Source: Nonlabens sp. Hel1_33_55 (GTDB lineage: Bacteria; Bacteroidota; Bacteroidia; Flavobacteriales; Flavobacteriaceae). From it: a stretch of DNA of 64,000 bases. A program made the translations under genes and the position numbers. Positions 24,993-34,100 of this stretch are shown here, one piece after another (the first letter of the stretch is position 1; the number at the start of each line of letters is the position of its first letter). The stretch covers positions 2,387,501-2,451,500 of the forward strand of contig NZ_LT627735.1 in the NCBI RefSeq assembly GCF_900101765.1, given 5' to 3'. The notes under the pieces were generated by a model. That model was given only the letters and a program-made list of their open reading frames with translations. It made no database searches and was not told the DNA's origin.

Positions 24993-25892
24993 ATGAAGAA
25001 GCTTTTACTCTCTGCTCTACTTGTATCCATGGCAGCGATCTCACAAGCACAAGATGCAGATCCTGATGAGCAACCACAAGGATGGACCAAAGGCGGCACG
25101 TTCCAAATACTTTTCAATCAGTCTGCATTTAATGCAGAATGGACTGGTGGTGGCACATCTAGTATCGCAGGAAACGCTGGTATCAATTATGACTTTAATT
25201 ATCTACAAGGACGAACCACGTGGGACAATAAATTGATTGCTGAATATGGTATTACAAAGCAGGACGGCGATGAATTCACCCGCAAGACTAATGACAGGCT
25301 AGAATTCAATTCGGTTTATGGATATAAGGTGAAAGAAGACAGCAACTGGTCTTATTCCTTCTTTTTCAATGCGTTGACTCAATTTACTAAAGGATATACT
25401 TTTAGTGAAGATCCTGATACTGGAGAAACTATACGTACAGAACGTACTCACATACTTTCTCCTGGTTACTTCCAGGCTGGTCCAGGTATGCTTTACAAAA
25501 AGGATGAGAATTTCTCTGTAAATATTGCACCAGCAACTGCTAGATTAATTGTTGTTGACGATCAGTTTACTACAATTGCAGGTTATGAAGATGGCGACTA
25601 CTTTGGGGTTGATGCAGGTGAGAGTTCCAGATTTGAATTTGGAGCGTCTGTGAACGCTTTGTACAAGTTCACTATTGCAGAAAATATTACAATGGACAAC
25701 GTACTGCTTTTATACTCTAATTACTTAGACAAGCCGGGTAATGTTGACATCAACTACTCTGCTGCAGTAAACATGAAAGTAAACGAATGGTTGAGTGCTA
25801 ATCTAATTTTCCAAGCAATCTATGACGATAACGCTGTTGGTGCTTTTCAAATACGTGAAGTGTTTGGAGTTGGCTTAAATTATAAGTTATAA
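24993..25892 (+). CDS. DUF3078 domain outer-membrane-type protein (copy 1)
   Basis: A 299-residue protein with a signal peptide (about 1-19, ending SQAQ). The DUF3078 pattern begins with GWTKGGTFQILFNQSAFNAEW and has WTGGGTSSIAGN, a long series of amphipathic strands, SPGYFQAGPGMLYKK, the LYSNYLDKPGNVDINY motif and a terminal VGLNYKL ending suited to an outer-membrane barrel. Function unknown. A close paralogue follows at 26029. It has its own promoter and terminator. Confidence 0.85.
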   Translation: MKKLLLSALLVSMAAISQAQDADPDEQPQGWTKGGTFQILFNQSAFNAEWTGGGTSSIAGNAGINYDFNYLQGRTTWDNKLIAEYGITKQDGDEFTRKTNDRLEFNSVYGYKVKEDSNWSYSFFFNALTQFTKGYTFSEDPDTGETIRTERTHILSPGYFQAGPGMLYKKDENFSVNIAPATARLIVVDDQFTTIAGYEDGDYFGVDAGESSRFEFGASVNALYKFTIAENITMDNVLLLYSNYLDKPGNVDINYSAAVNMKVNEWLSANLIFQAIYDDNAVGAFQIREVFGVGLNYKL

Positions 25893-25912
25893 AACCAATT
25901 CATTAAAGTTTC

Positions 25913-25939
25913 AAAGCACCCAACTTGGGTGCTTTTTTT
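25913..25939 (+). terminator. Rho-independent terminator after the first DUF3078 gene
   Basis: AAAGCACCC and GGGTGCTTT form a perfect 9-bp stem with a 5-nt loop, followed by further T residues. Confidence 0.85.
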
Positions 25940-26003
25940 ATGAATTAAGATCCTATACAAGATCCTGCAAATGTCACCGTTTTATTAAAAAGGGATAAGA
26001 TTA

Positions 26004-26011
26004 TATCTTTG
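26004..26011 (+). promoter_or_regulatory. -7 promoter box of the second DUF3078 gene
   Basis: TATCTTTG, exact TAnnTTTG, 17 bases before the ATG at 26029. Confidence 0.6.
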
Positions 26012-26028
26012 CCAAAATCGACTGAACA

Positions 26029-26937
26029 ATGCTTATGAAAATATGGATGTGCCTCTTATTGACTTTAACCTCAATAACTCTTATAAAAGCGCAGGATGCT
26101 GGTGATAAAGACGTGACAGAAAATGGTTGGGCCAATACGGGAAAATTCCAGTTTTTATTCAATCAATCTGCTTTTAATGCAGACTGGACAGGTGGCGGTA
26201 CATCCAGCATCGCTGGTAGCCTAGCTGTAGATGTTGATCTTGTTTATACTGAAGATCGCATCGCATGGGAAAATTCCATTAGCGCAGAATATGGTTTGAC
26301 CATCCAGGAAGATGAACGTTTTACACGCAAAACAAACGATAGAATAGAGCTCAACAGCGTTGTAGGTTATGAGGTTCGTGAAAATGATGACACAGCCTAT
26401 TATTCCTTTTTCATCAACGCAATGACCCAAGCCACAAAAGGTTATGTCTATTCAAAGAATGATGATGGCGAGGTTACTAGAACTGAGCGCACAAATATGT
26501 TCTCACCAGGCTACTTTCAAGCAGGACCTGGATTCCTATACAAGAAAAACAAAATGCTAACCTTGAATGTGGCTCCATCCACGGCAAGGTTGATCCTGGT
26601 GGATGATATGTTTACCAGCGGTGAGGATTATGAAGATGGCAGTTATTTTGGCGTCGATGCTGGAGAAACTAAACGTTACGAGTTGGGCGCTTCCATTAAT
26701 GCCATGTACAAATTCAAAATCATGGACAATATTACCATGGACAACAAACTATTGATCTACTCTAATTATCTGGATAAGCCCGGTAATGTAGATATCAATT
26801 ATGCCACTAACATCAATATGAAAGTCAATGATTACATCAGTGCAAAATTGATTTTCCAGGCGATTTATGATGATAATGCTGTTGGTGCTTTCCAGATACG
26901 AGAAGTCTCGGGATTAGGGTTGAATTACACGTTGTAG
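26029..26937 (+). CDS. DUF3078 domain outer-membrane-type protein (copy 2)
   Basis: A 302-residue paralogue of the preceding gene product, easily aligned through the whole length: FQFLFNQSAFNADW, WTGGGTSSIAGS, SPGYFQAGPGFLYKK, LDKPGNVDINY and FQAIYDDNAVGAFQIRE. Signal peptide about 1-21 (IKAQ); a second ATG at 26035 is equally possible. A terminator and a separate -7 box lie between the two copies, so they can be expressed separately. Confidence 0.85.
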   Translation: MLMKIWMCLLLTLTSITLIKAQDAGDKDVTENGWANTGKFQFLFNQSAFNADWTGGGTSSIAGSLAVDVDLVYTEDRIAWENSISAEYGLTIQEDERFTRKTNDRIELNSVVGYEVRENDDTAYYSFFINAMTQATKGYVYSKNDDGEVTRTERTNMFSPGYFQAGPGFLYKKNKMLTLNVAPSTARLILVDDMFTSGEDYEDGSYFGVDAGETKRYELGASINAMYKFKIMDNITMDNKLLIYSNYLDKPGNVDINYATNINMKVNDYISAKLIFQAIYDDNAVGAFQIREVSGLGLNYTL

Positions 26938-26957
26938 GGAAGTTTTAGAATGACTTC

Positions 26958-26971
26958 GCTTTCGCGAAAGC
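26958..26971. repeat. Dispersed palindrome, copy 10 (convergent gap)
   Basis: Perfect core in the 43-base gap between the convergent stops at 26937 and 26981. Confidence 0.9.
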
Positions 26972-26980
26972 GTAACTACA

Positions 26981-28525
26981 CTAAGTCATCGTTTTTATCA
27001 AGGCAGATAGGATGCTTACCCACACAAAATTGAAAACAGATTGGGTTTTATTGCGCTCAGCCTCGCCTTTTCCCTCACGGTATCGATCTCCATTTTTCTC
27101 ACTGTCTTTAGGTATAAAAATGTTTGCAATACCTGAAAGGAACTTATTAATTCCCTTACCATCCTTTCTCATCACGTCAATCTTGAAATCGTCGTAAGCC
27201 ATTTTCATGGACGTTTGGGAGGTATTGTTATTACCAGAAATATCAAAGTAAATTTCTTCTAGCGTTCCCGTAAATCCTATGTTAAGATTGGGTTGTGTGA
27301 ACGAGTTGATATTAGCCGCAGGCATGCGCCCTATATTACCGCTAAACCGGAACGCATCATTGGTATTGTGAACATCAAAAGACCAATCTACATGCAATTT
27401 GCTTTGCTGGAATAGACCATTCGCAGTGATTTTGGTAAGCTCGCCTTTAGGTTGGGTATTTCCTACCGTACTCATGGTCAGATCCAGATCAGTAAATTTT
27501 ATAGAGCCTGCTGGCTGATCAGATTTGAGCTTCTCTTCATAAGTGATCGAGCTATTTTCTACCAGAATGCTATCTACCATAAGATCCATGGATAAATCTC
27601 TCAACATTTTACTATAAAGTGGTTTGAAGGTAGGATCATCTGCCACACGTTTATCTCTATATACACCCAGCACCGGCGCGTCTAACTGAATTTTATCCAC
27701 TGTCGTGAACAATTTAGAATTACTGAACCCGAAATCATATCCCATAACATTTACTACAGGAACCACAAGATCTGTGTAATCATGTTCTCTAGAGATCTGA
27801 CGTGTGTATTCCTCTTTAGAATATTTTGGCTTGATTGTGAGATCTTGAATGGTAATATCTTTATTGGATAGCTCAATGTGTCCAACTGTCATCACATCTC
27901 GCGGACTGATCCTCAAAAACACCGAATCACTAACCAGATGAATATCTCCATAAGTTAGCGGTATACGCTTGCGTATGGTAGAGTCATCTGTACGCACATC
28001 CCTCGCGGAAAAAGCGGCTTTAGCAACTCTAAGAACAACCGAATCTCTTGCAGAATCATAAATAGTGAATGACGTTTTGCCTATGTCGATCGCTTTTATT
28101 AAAACCGTTTTTTGTAAAGTCGCTAACGGATTTTGTTTGATCGTATCAGACTTTGATGCAGATTTAAACTTATCCTTGAAGTAGGTGATGTTGTTCTTGT
28201 CAATCTCAATCTTTTCAAACTGGATTTGATCCTGCACAAAATATTTCCAGTACCCAAAACCCGATAATGAAAGTTTATCAACGGTGGCTCTAGTATGAAC
28301 CAGTGTATCCATTTGATTAGAAAGCTTGATCTTAATATCACTTATGGCAATGGCACCAGTGATGGCGGTCATGTCGAGATCACCATAGGTGAAATCCAGC
28401 TCTGGAGAGAGTTGTTCTGCTAGAAAAGATTCCAGCTTGCTCTTAACTAAGTAGTTGGCATAAAAATATCCACCAATTGTCAATAGCACTAAACCCAAAA
28501 AAATGTAGAGTATGATTTTTTTCAT
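26981..28525 (-). CDS. AsmA-like membrane-anchored protein
   Basis: A 514-residue protein with an N-terminal membrane helix (about 4-24) followed by KSKLESFLAEQL and a long series of beta strands without further membrane segments. This is the layout of AsmA/TamB-like or DUF748-type proteins, which span the periplasm and are linked to lipid transport or outer-membrane integrity. Strand repeats such as GAIAISDIKIKLSNQ and SIKFTDLDLTMSTV support this class, but the exact family is uncertain. It ends close to the convergent DUF3078 gene and starts 35 bases after hflX. Confidence 0.65.
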   Translation of the reverse strand: MKKIILYIFLGLVLLTIGGYFYANYLVKSKLESFLAEQLSPELDFTYGDLDMTAITGAIAISDIKIKLSNQMDTLVHTRATVDKLSLSGFGYWKYFVQDQIQFEKIEIDKNNITYFKDKFKSASKSDTIKQNPLATLQKTVLIKAIDIGKTSFTIYDSARDSVVLRVAKAAFSARDVRTDDSTIRKRIPLTYGDIHLVSDSVFLRISPRDVMTVGHIELSNKDITIQDLTIKPKYSKEEYTRQISREHDYTDLVVPVVNVMGYDFGFSNSKLFTTVDKIQLDAPVLGVYRDKRVADDPTFKPLYSKMLRDLSMDLMVDSILVENSSITYEEKLKSDQPAGSIKFTDLDLTMSTVGNTQPKGELTKITANGLFQQSKLHVDWSFDVHNTNDAFRFSGNIGRMPAANINSFTQPNLNIGFTGTLEEIYFDISGNNNTSQTSMKMAYDDFKIDVMRKDGKGINKFLSGIANIFIPKDSEKNGDRYREGKGEAERNKTQSVFNFVWVSILSALIKTMT

Positions 28526-28560
28526 GTGCTATATATCGATGGCATTATACATTTAAAAGG

Positions 28561-29775
28561 CTATTCTTCTTCACCCATGATGTCTGGATATAAGAATGCA
28601 TTGTATGGGAATCTTGATACATGAATTTCTCTTACTTTATCATATACCTTCTTACGGAATTCCTCCATATTTTCCTTTTCGATAGCACTGATGAAAATAA
28701 CATCATCACCTGATCTTGACATCCAGGTTCTCTTCCACTCTTCCAAAGAATAGTGAACTGATGAACGTTCTACCATAAGGTCTGTTTCATCATAATCTTC
28801 TGGTTGATACTTGTCAATCTTATTGAAGACCATGATAGTGGGCTTATCAATAGCATCAATTTCGTCCAGTATTTTATTTACGGAAGCGATATGATCTTCA
28901 AAGGACTCATGTGAAATATCAACTACATGCAACAACAAATCTGATTCACGAACCTCATCCAAAGTAGACTTAAAAGATTCAACCAGTTGAGTAGGTAGTT
29001 TACGAATAAAACCAACGGTATCTGTTAATAGAAATGGCAAGTTCCCAACTACCACTTTACGAACGGTAGTATCTAGTGTTGCAAAGAGTTTGTTTTCTGC
29101 AAAGACATCACTTTTGGAAACCACATTCATCAATGTACTTTTTCCAACATTCGTATACCCAACAAGTGCGACTCTGACCAGTTGGCCGCGATTACCACGT
29201 TGAGTTGCCATTTGCTTATCGATTTTGACAAGTTTTGCTTTTAACAAGGTGATTCTGTCCCTTACAATACGTCTATCTGTCTCGATCTCAGTCTCACCAG
29301 GTCCACGCATTCCTATACCACCTTTTTGTCGTTCCAGGTGTGTCCACAACCCTACCAATCTAGGTAGCAGATATTCATATTGAGCAAGTTCAACTTGTGT
29401 TCTTGCGTAGCTTGTTTGAGCGCGTTGGGCAAATATGTCTAGAATCAGATAAGTTCTATCAATGATCTTTGCTTCTAGCGCTTTTTCAATATTGCGCTGT
29501 TGAGCTGGTGACAATTCATCATCAAATATGACCGTATCGATATCATGAACCTTTACAAAGGCTTGGATTTCCTCTATTTTACCAGTTCCAATAAAGGTCT
29601 TTGGATTGGGCTTCGCCATTTTCTGGCTGAACCTTTTACGAACGGTAGCACCTGCCGTAAAAGCGAGGAATTCTAGTTCGTCCATGTATTCATTGAGCTT
29701 TTCCTCATCCTGTGATTGGGTGATCACACCTATAAGAATAGCTTTTTCGTACTCGTGATTGTCAGTTTCTAGCAT
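28561..29775 (-). CDS. hflX: Ribosome-associated GTPase HflX
   Basis: A 404-residue GTPase that splits stalled or hibernating ribosomes. The N-terminal HflX domain contains FDDELSPAQQRNIEKAL and IDRTYLILDIFAQRA. The GPGETEIETDRR block and coiled coil follow. The G domain has G1 GYTNVGKST, switch II DTVGFIRKLP and NKID. Normal length. The -7 box at 29796-29803 sits inside a long inverted repeat (29789-29840). Confidence 0.96.
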   Translation of the reverse strand: MLETDNHEYEKAILIGVITQSQDEEKLNEYMDELEFLAFTAGATVRKRFSQKMAKPNPKTFIGTGKIEEIQAFVKVHDIDTVIFDDELSPAQQRNIEKALEAKIIDRTYLILDIFAQRAQTSYARTQVELAQYEYLLPRLVGLWTHLERQKGGIGMRGPGETEIETDRRIVRDRITLLKAKLVKIDKQMATQRGNRGQLVRVALVGYTNVGKSTLMNVVSKSDVFAENKLFATLDTTVRKVVVGNLPFLLTDTVGFIRKLPTQLVESFKSTLDEVRESDLLLHVVDISHESFEDHIASVNKILDEIDAIDKPTIMVFNKIDKYQPEDYDETDLMVERSSVHYSLEEWKRTWMSRSGDDVIFISAIEKENMEEFRKKVYDKVREIHVSRFPYNAFLYPDIMGEEE

Positions 29776-29788
29776 ATGTATAAAACAA

Positions 29789-29840
29789 CTTATCTCAAAG
29801 ATACCTTTATATAGAAGCTTAAAGGTGTCTTTGAGATAAG
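29789..29840. repeat. 21-bp inverted repeat overlapping the hflX promoter
   Basis: Arms 29789-29809 and 29820-29840 pair over 21 bases with one mismatch and a 10-nt loop. On the minus strand the structure follows the stop of the upstream lipoprotein gene and contains the hflX -7 box. It can serve as a terminator for the former and may influence the latter. Confidence 0.8.
29796..29803 (-). promoter_or_regulatory. -7 promoter box of hflX
   Basis: TATCTTTG on the minus strand, 20 bases before the ATG at 29775, within the inverted repeat. Confidence 0.55.
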
Positions 29841-29861
29841 GTTAAGAATTCGACTCGTTAG

Positions 29862-30314
29862 TTACGAATTGGCAAGCAGCTCTTCTGCGTTTTGAATCGC
29901 TGTTTCAGTTTTGCTTTGTACTCTTTTTATTTCCTCGTATGAAGATTGCAGTACAGGCATCATCTCTTCCATTTCTTCTTGAGTAGATGGAAGATCTGCT
30001 TCGTAAGGAAACTTTTCTGTGTAGTCCTTCATCCAGTCCATCATCGCATCGTGAGAATCGTCAAGCTCCACCTGTGCATCAAACAACTGTTGCACTTGAT
30101 CATCATCCAACTCTGCGCTTTCTAGTTTTTGATCAATCTCCATGGAAAGTTCCATAAGATGACTCATTTCTGGCATGACCTCATCGTGAACTTCCATAGT
30201 CTGTTCAGTCAGCTGATCAAACTTATTCATTTCAGTATCGAGCTCTGCAGTCGTTTCTTCCTTACAGGCTGTAACCATTAAAAGTACAGCACATATCCAT
30301 ATCAATTTTTTCAT
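29862..30314 (-). CDS. Coiled-coil lipoprotein
   Basis: A 150-residue lipoprotein with signal MKKLIWICAVLLMVTAC (Cys17). The mature chain is strongly acidic and helical with Met/Glu/Leu heptads (MNKFDQLTEQTMEVHDEV, MPEMSHLMELSMEIDQKL), so a long coiled coil is expected. Similar proteins in flavobacteria often carry the misleading name viral A-type inclusion protein. Function unknown. It is transcribed towards hflX and is separated from it by the inverted repeat. Confidence 0.8.
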   Translation of the reverse strand: MKKLIWICAVLLMVTACKEETTAELDTEMNKFDQLTEQTMEVHDEVMPEMSHLMELSMEIDQKLESAELDDDQVQQLFDAQVELDDSHDAMMDWMKDYTEKFPYEADLPSTQEEMEEMMPVLQSSYEEIKRVQSKTETAIQNAEELLANS

Positions 30315-30604
30315 ATCTTATTATCTTGAAAATTATTATCCTTAATTAATTGAATGACTTTTAGTTACCAATAAAATTCCATTTATTAATCATGAAACTA
30401 AAGGTACTGTCTAAATCAATACAGTTTAGAATTTCTGGTGGTAAGATATTCTGGGCTCATTTGACAAATTGATTAGCAGTTTACTTTAAAAATTCTTTGA
30501 CTGATTTAGAACCATGGTATAATCCGCGTTAGTTAGATATCTTAATATTTACGACCACGTAAGACGGCTATCAATACTGATTCTTTTATACTAATATTGG
30601 ACAC
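30315..30604. other. Divergent AT-rich intergenic region
   Basis: 290 bases between divergent genes. It holds no clear gene; a 26-codon ATG ORF at 30391-30471 is too short and unsupported. A near-match to the -7 box (TAATATTG) lies a few bases before the ATG at 30605. Confidence 0.5.
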
Positions 30605-31528
30605 ATGCTTCCCATTGCCTTCCATCCCATTTACAAACATTCATTACCAGATGGTCATCGTTTTCCAATGATCAAATATGAACTCTTGCCAGAACAATTG
30701 AAACTAGAGGGAATTGTTAGTGAACAGGATTTTTTTGAGCCTACAAAATTGTGTGACGATATTGATGTACTGCGTGTTCATACCACAGATTATCTAGACG
30801 ATCTCAAAAACCTAACACTGGACAAGCGAGCTGCTCGCAAGTTAGGTTTCCCATTGAGTGAGCAATTGGTAGAAAGAGAATTACGTATCGCTCAAGGCAC
30901 TATTGAGGGCTGTATCAAATCCTTAAAAACCAAAGTAGCCATGAATATTGCTGGCGGTACACATCATGCTTACACAGACCACGGCGAGGCATTTTGCCTA
31001 CTAAATGATCAAGCCATTGCCGCGCGACACCTTCAACATCATGGCCATGCCGATAAGATCCTGATTGTAGATCTGGATGTTCACCAGGGCAATGGCACGG
31101 CAGAAATTTTTGCAGGTGACGATAGTGTTTTCACCTTTTCCATGCATGGTGCGGGCAACTATCCCTTTAAAAAGGAACAGTCAGATCTGGACATTGCACT
31201 TCCTGATGGTACAGATGATGCCACGTTTCTCAAGGAATTAAAGCAAACCTTACCGGACCTTATCGCAGATCAAAAGCCTGATTTTATTTTCTATCTGGCT
31301 GGTGTTGATGTTTTGGCAACAGATAAACTAGGAAGATTGGGCCTAACACCTCAAGGTTGTAGGATGCGTGATGAGTATAGTTTTTCCGCTTTCGCGAAAG
31401 CGGAACACATATCAAAACCCTTCATACCTATACAATGCAGCATGGGCGGCGGCTACTCTCCAGAAATCAAAGTGATCATCGATGCACATGTCAATACCTA
31501 CCGTGCGGCTAGAGACATCCTTCTGTAA
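30605..31528 (+). CDS. Histone deacetylase-like (class II HDAC/acetylpolyamine amidohydrolase) enzyme
   Basis: A 307-residue cytoplasmic zinc hydrolase of the arginase/deacetylase fold. Seen: HRFPMIKY near residue 20, the active-site His pair in GGTHHAY, the zinc-site VDLDVHQGNGT (Asp and His), and MGGGYS at the C-terminal end. Bacterial members remove acetyl groups from small molecules such as acetylpolyamines or from acetoin-type substrates; the substrate here is unknown. The dispersed palindrome encodes SAFAKAEH near the C-terminus, at the helix before the last strand. Confidence 0.9.
   Translation: MLPIAFHPIYKHSLPDGHRFPMIKYELLPEQLKLEGIVSEQDFFEPTKLCDDIDVLRVHTTDYLDDLKNLTLDKRAARKLGFPLSEQLVERELRIAQGTIEGCIKSLKTKVAMNIAGGTHHAYTDHGEAFCLLNDQAIAARHLQHHGHADKILIVDLDVHQGNGTAEIFAGDDSVFTFSMHGAGNYPFKKEQSDLDIALPDGTDDATFLKELKQTLPDLIADQKPDFIFYLAGVDVLATDKLGRLGLTPQGCRMRDEYSFSAFAKAEHISKPFIPIQCSMGGGYSPEIKVIIDAHVNTYRAARDILL
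31388..31401. repeat. Dispersed palindrome, copy 11 (inside the HDAC-like gene)
   Basis: Perfect core read as Ala-Phe-Ala-Lys-Ala, with the extended right flank GGAACACAT shared with the copies in hemC and batC. Confidence 0.9.
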
Positions 31529-31529
31529 G

Positions 31530-31931
31530 TTAAAGTAGCCAGCGCTTTTGTTTGCTGTAAAAGCTGAAAAACACCAATAAGATATCCAAAAATAATACGG
31601 TAAATAGTAAGCTCCAATCGTAATTCTGTTCCATCGATACCGTGATGAATAGTTGAGAATAGGAAGTGTCAATTAATGCAGCAATGAAGGCTAGAATGGC
31701 AAATAAGTAAGCCGATTTCCTGCGCCACAAAAGACAAATACTAGATAACGTACTTAGCAACACTGAAAATGCAAGAACGATAACGTACCATCGAGGCATG
31801 TTCATGCCCGAACTTGAGGTGTTATTGACAAAAACGTCCAAAACAAATACTACCAAATCTGCAAGGCTCCAAAGCATTAAAAATGCTGCAAGCATCCAGA
31901 ATATGGCAGGTGTCGCTGTTTGTGATTTCAT
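31530..31931 (-). CDS. Four-helix membrane protein (copy 1)
   Basis: A 133-residue protein with four hydrophobic helices (about 10-32, 48-66, 72-90 and 103-123) and a basic end (KQKRWLL). It is a paralogue of the product of 32013-32441, sharing FWMLAAFLMLWSLADL/FWILAVILLLWNIMGL and the KRW ending. No family function recognised. Stops 1 base from the convergent HDAC-like gene. Confidence 0.75.
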   Translation of the reverse strand: MKSQTATPAIFWMLAAFLMLWSLADLVVFVLDVFVNNTSSSGMNMPRWYVIVLAFSVLLSTLSSICLLWRRKSAYLFAILAFIAALIDTSYSQLFITVSMEQNYDWSLLFTVLFLDILLVFFSFYSKQKRWLL

Positions 31932-32012
31932 TGTTTTGTAATCAATAGTTTAACTAGGAACATCATTAAAGAAAATTGGTTTCCAATCTAGCTTGCGAGT
32001 AACCCATATTTA

Positions 32013-32441
32013 TCAGGCTATCCATCGTTTTTTGGCAGCATACATCGCAAAAAGTACCAAGATTAAATCCAAGACCAACACTAAGTAAAAGAGTACTTTA
32101 TCTGATATTCCCACGAGATCTAAAGCTCCCGAATAAACGGTATAACCTGTGCTGATCAATACCGCCAAAAATGAAAATATAGCTAGTGTAACCGCAAATT
32201 TCTTGCGCGCCAGTAACATGATACAAGAAAATGTTCCCGCAAATACGGCTATGGCAAAATTATACATGTACCAAACTGGCCGATTGTTATACAGGTCCAT
32301 TTGCTCCTGATTGAAGGATTCAGTAAAGAGTTCTGGAGCGATTGCCTCAGTCAAGAAAGCGATGAGGCCCATGATATTCCACAAAAGAAGTATTACAGCA
32401 AGGATCCAGAACCATACGGCTGGTTTGTTTTTTAAAGTCAT
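32013..32441 (-). CDS. Four-helix membrane protein (copy 2)
   Basis: A 142-residue inner-membrane protein with four predicted helices (about 10-30, 56-74, 80-100 and 113-135). It begins MTLKNKPAVWFWILA and ends AAKKRWIA. It is a tandem paralogue of 31530-31931. An imperfect -7 box (TAGCTTTA) lies upstream. Function unknown. Confidence 0.75.
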   Translation of the reverse strand: MTLKNKPAVWFWILAVILLLWNIMGLIAFLTEAIAPELFTESFNQEQMDLYNNRPVWYMYNFAIAVFAGTFSCIMLLARKKFAVTLAIFSFLAVLISTGYTVYSGALDLVGISDKVLFYLVLVLDLILVLFAMYAAKKRWIA

Positions 32442-32549
32442 GTTGAAATTGGTTTGGTTTATCTAAAGCTACTATTTTTTTTCAATTCGCATATTTCTGG
32501 GATTATTTGCGTTGAAGGTTTGGCATCCTTTTAGCTTAATAGCTTCTAT

Positions 32550-32557
32550 TATATTTG
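32550..32557 (+). promoter_or_regulatory. -7 promoter box of the gene at 32564
   Basis: TATATTTG, exact TAnnTTTG, ends 6 bases before the ATG at 32564. It overlaps an in-frame TTG at 32555, which is therefore not the start. Confidence 0.6.
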
Positions 32558-32563
32558 AACCCT

Positions 32564-33106
32564 ATGAAGTACCTATTCATTATTCTATTCTCCATCGCTG
32601 GTCAAATGGCAACTGCACAAGGCCGTGTTTCCATGAACATTGATGAGCCGCAAGGTTGTAGTGAGTTGCAAAACCAATACATGACATTTCTAATTGATGG
32701 TTCTCTACAAAATGCTGCTGTTGTAAAACGTGAGGTTGCCAGACTCAAGCCTTGTGGACTGGACGATTATGATGTGCGGTTTTTTGGTAGGATGGAATCC
32801 TTGTCCAGTCTATTAAAAAAGCTAACCCAAGACACTATCATTGACCAGATCACTTATGGCGATCTACTTACAGCCATTAATGACATGAAGCAAACGGCTA
32901 ATTATATAGATCTTAAAAATATTGCTCTCTTGAGTCAAAAATTAGCTGAAATAAAAGGCAATATCAGAACCTGGGAAAGCGATGTGCAATTATTCAAAGA
33001 TTTAGGCGCATCCCAACAAGTGATCGATAAAGTGTACCGATATTTAAGAGAACATCCAGAAAATGAAATGACTTATCAGGAATTGCTGATGAAGATGAAG
33101 AAGTAA
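32564..33106 (+). CDS. Exported hypothetical protein
   Basis: A 180-residue protein with a signal peptide (MKYLFIILFSIAGQMATAQ). The mature domain is helical, with two cysteines that might pair (QGCSELQ and KPCGLDD) and a C-terminal region VQLFKDLGASQQVIDKVYRYLREHPE. I do not recognise the family. The start is placed at 32564 because the upstream TTG lies within the promoter box. The following gene has its own -7 box. Confidence 0.7.
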   Translation: MKYLFIILFSIAGQMATAQGRVSMNIDEPQGCSELQNQYMTFLIDGSLQNAAVVKREVARLKPCGLDDYDVRFFGRMESLSSLLKKLTQDTIIDQITYGDLLTAINDMKQTANYIDLKNIALLSQKLAEIKGNIRTWESDVQLFKDLGASQQVIDKVYRYLREHPENEMTYQELLMKMKK

Positions 33107-33118
33107 GATTCCAAAAAC

Positions 33119-33126
33119 TATATTTG
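33119..33126 (+). promoter_or_regulatory. -7 promoter box of the gene at 33148
   Basis: TATATTTG, exact TAnnTTTG, 21 bases before the ATG at 33148. Confidence 0.55.
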
Positions 33127-33147
33127 GCATCATAACGCTCAATAATT

Positions 33148-33756
33148 ATGTCTTCATTTATTTCTTTATCTCTTTCTCGCGGTTTATTTCTATCTCTGAT
33201 AATTATTTCTTTTTGCGCTAACACCATTCAAGCACAACCCAATGAGGGTAGATTTATTGAAGGATCTATAGGTTTTGGTTTAACGTCACCCAATGAAGAA
33301 GACATTGATGTTTTAGGTAGAGGTGTTTTCATTCAAGGCGAGTACGTCATTGCTTTAAAGTCCTGGTTCGGTTTAAGGCCTTATGCAGGGTTTGTCTATA
33401 CCAATACAGGAGAAAATTCAACAGTAGATGCATTACGAGGATATAAAGCAAATACAACCGCGCTACTTGTAGGAGGTAAAATTAGACTTGCTGCTCCAAT
33501 TCCTTATGTTGCACCTTATCTAGAAGTGGGTTATGGTGCTTCTATAGGTAAATTTGAAACAGAAACACGCAGATTTGACATTGACAAAACCGGGATTGTA
33601 GGTCACATTCCATTCACAATAGGTTTAGCCATAGGTAGAGATCATGAAGTGGAAATTGAATTCACTTACTTCTATCAAGATTCTGTGGAGCAATTTACGG
33701 GTGCTGCAGCCATAGGCTTAAGTTTTCCTTTAAACAATACCAAAGCTGAAAACTAA
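33148..33756 (+). CDS. Outer-membrane beta-barrel protein
   Basis: A 202-residue protein with a long signal sequence (cleavage near TIQAQ, residue 29). The mature part has alternating strands typical of an eight-strand barrel: FIEGSIGFGLTS, FGLRPYAGFVYT, APYLEVGYGASIG and the terminal GAAAIGLSFPL. Similar to OmpA/OmpW-like flavobacterial barrels, but no exact family is claimed. Confidence 0.75.
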   Translation: MSSFISLSLSRGLFLSLIIISFCANTIQAQPNEGRFIEGSIGFGLTSPNEEDIDVLGRGVFIQGEYVIALKSWFGLRPYAGFVYTNTGENSTVDALRGYKANTTALLVGGKIRLAAPIPYVAPYLEVGYGASIGKFETETRRFDIDKTGIVGHIPFTIGLAIGRDHEVEIEFTYFYQDSVEQFTGAAAIGLSFPLNNTKAEN

Positions 33757-33812
33757 GCTTGATTCATCTCTAGAAACCACATCTACGCTTTATTTCTGCT
33801 TACTTTTAAGTA

Positions 33813-34100
33813 GTGAAATATTTTCGACTAAAATTATGGTTTGCAGTGAGAGTAGCTTTCTTCTCTGCAGTTATATCGTTCCCTACACTGGCTAGCGCCG
33901 TGCCGCAAATCACACTAGTAACGTTTGCCACATTTGGTATTCCCATCGGTATTCTTGCATATCATTATTTCTATAAACCAGAGCGTTTTGTCTTTCAAAA
34001 CTTGGGAATTAGAAAGAGAGAACTATATGTTTTTGCAATAGGTTTTATTTGGCTAATCACAATTCCCTTACTCATTCTTGCAATTCTAGCCATTGGATAA
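33813..34100 (+). CDS. Small membrane protein preceding an ABC ATPase
   Basis: A 95-residue hydrophobic protein starting with GTG, with three membrane helices (about 8-28, 33-53 and 72-93). Its end overlaps the start of the ABC ATPase gene by 8 bases, so it may be the membrane partner of that ATPase, though it is much shorter than a usual permease. An alternative GTG 11 codons on is possible. Family not recognised. Confidence 0.65.
   Translation: MKYFRLKLWFAVRVAFFSAVISFPTLASAVPQITLVTFATFGIPIGILAYHYFYKPERFVFQNLGIRKRELYVFAIGFIWLITIPLLILAILAIG

Noticed and set aside
30391..30471. Short 26-codon ATG ORF in the divergent gap before the HDAC-like gene
   Set aside because: No ribosome site, no recognisable product, and AT-rich context; chance ORF is more likely.
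32555..32563. TTG start extending the exported protein by three residues
   Set aside because: The TTG overlaps the -7 promoter box, so it would not be transcribed.
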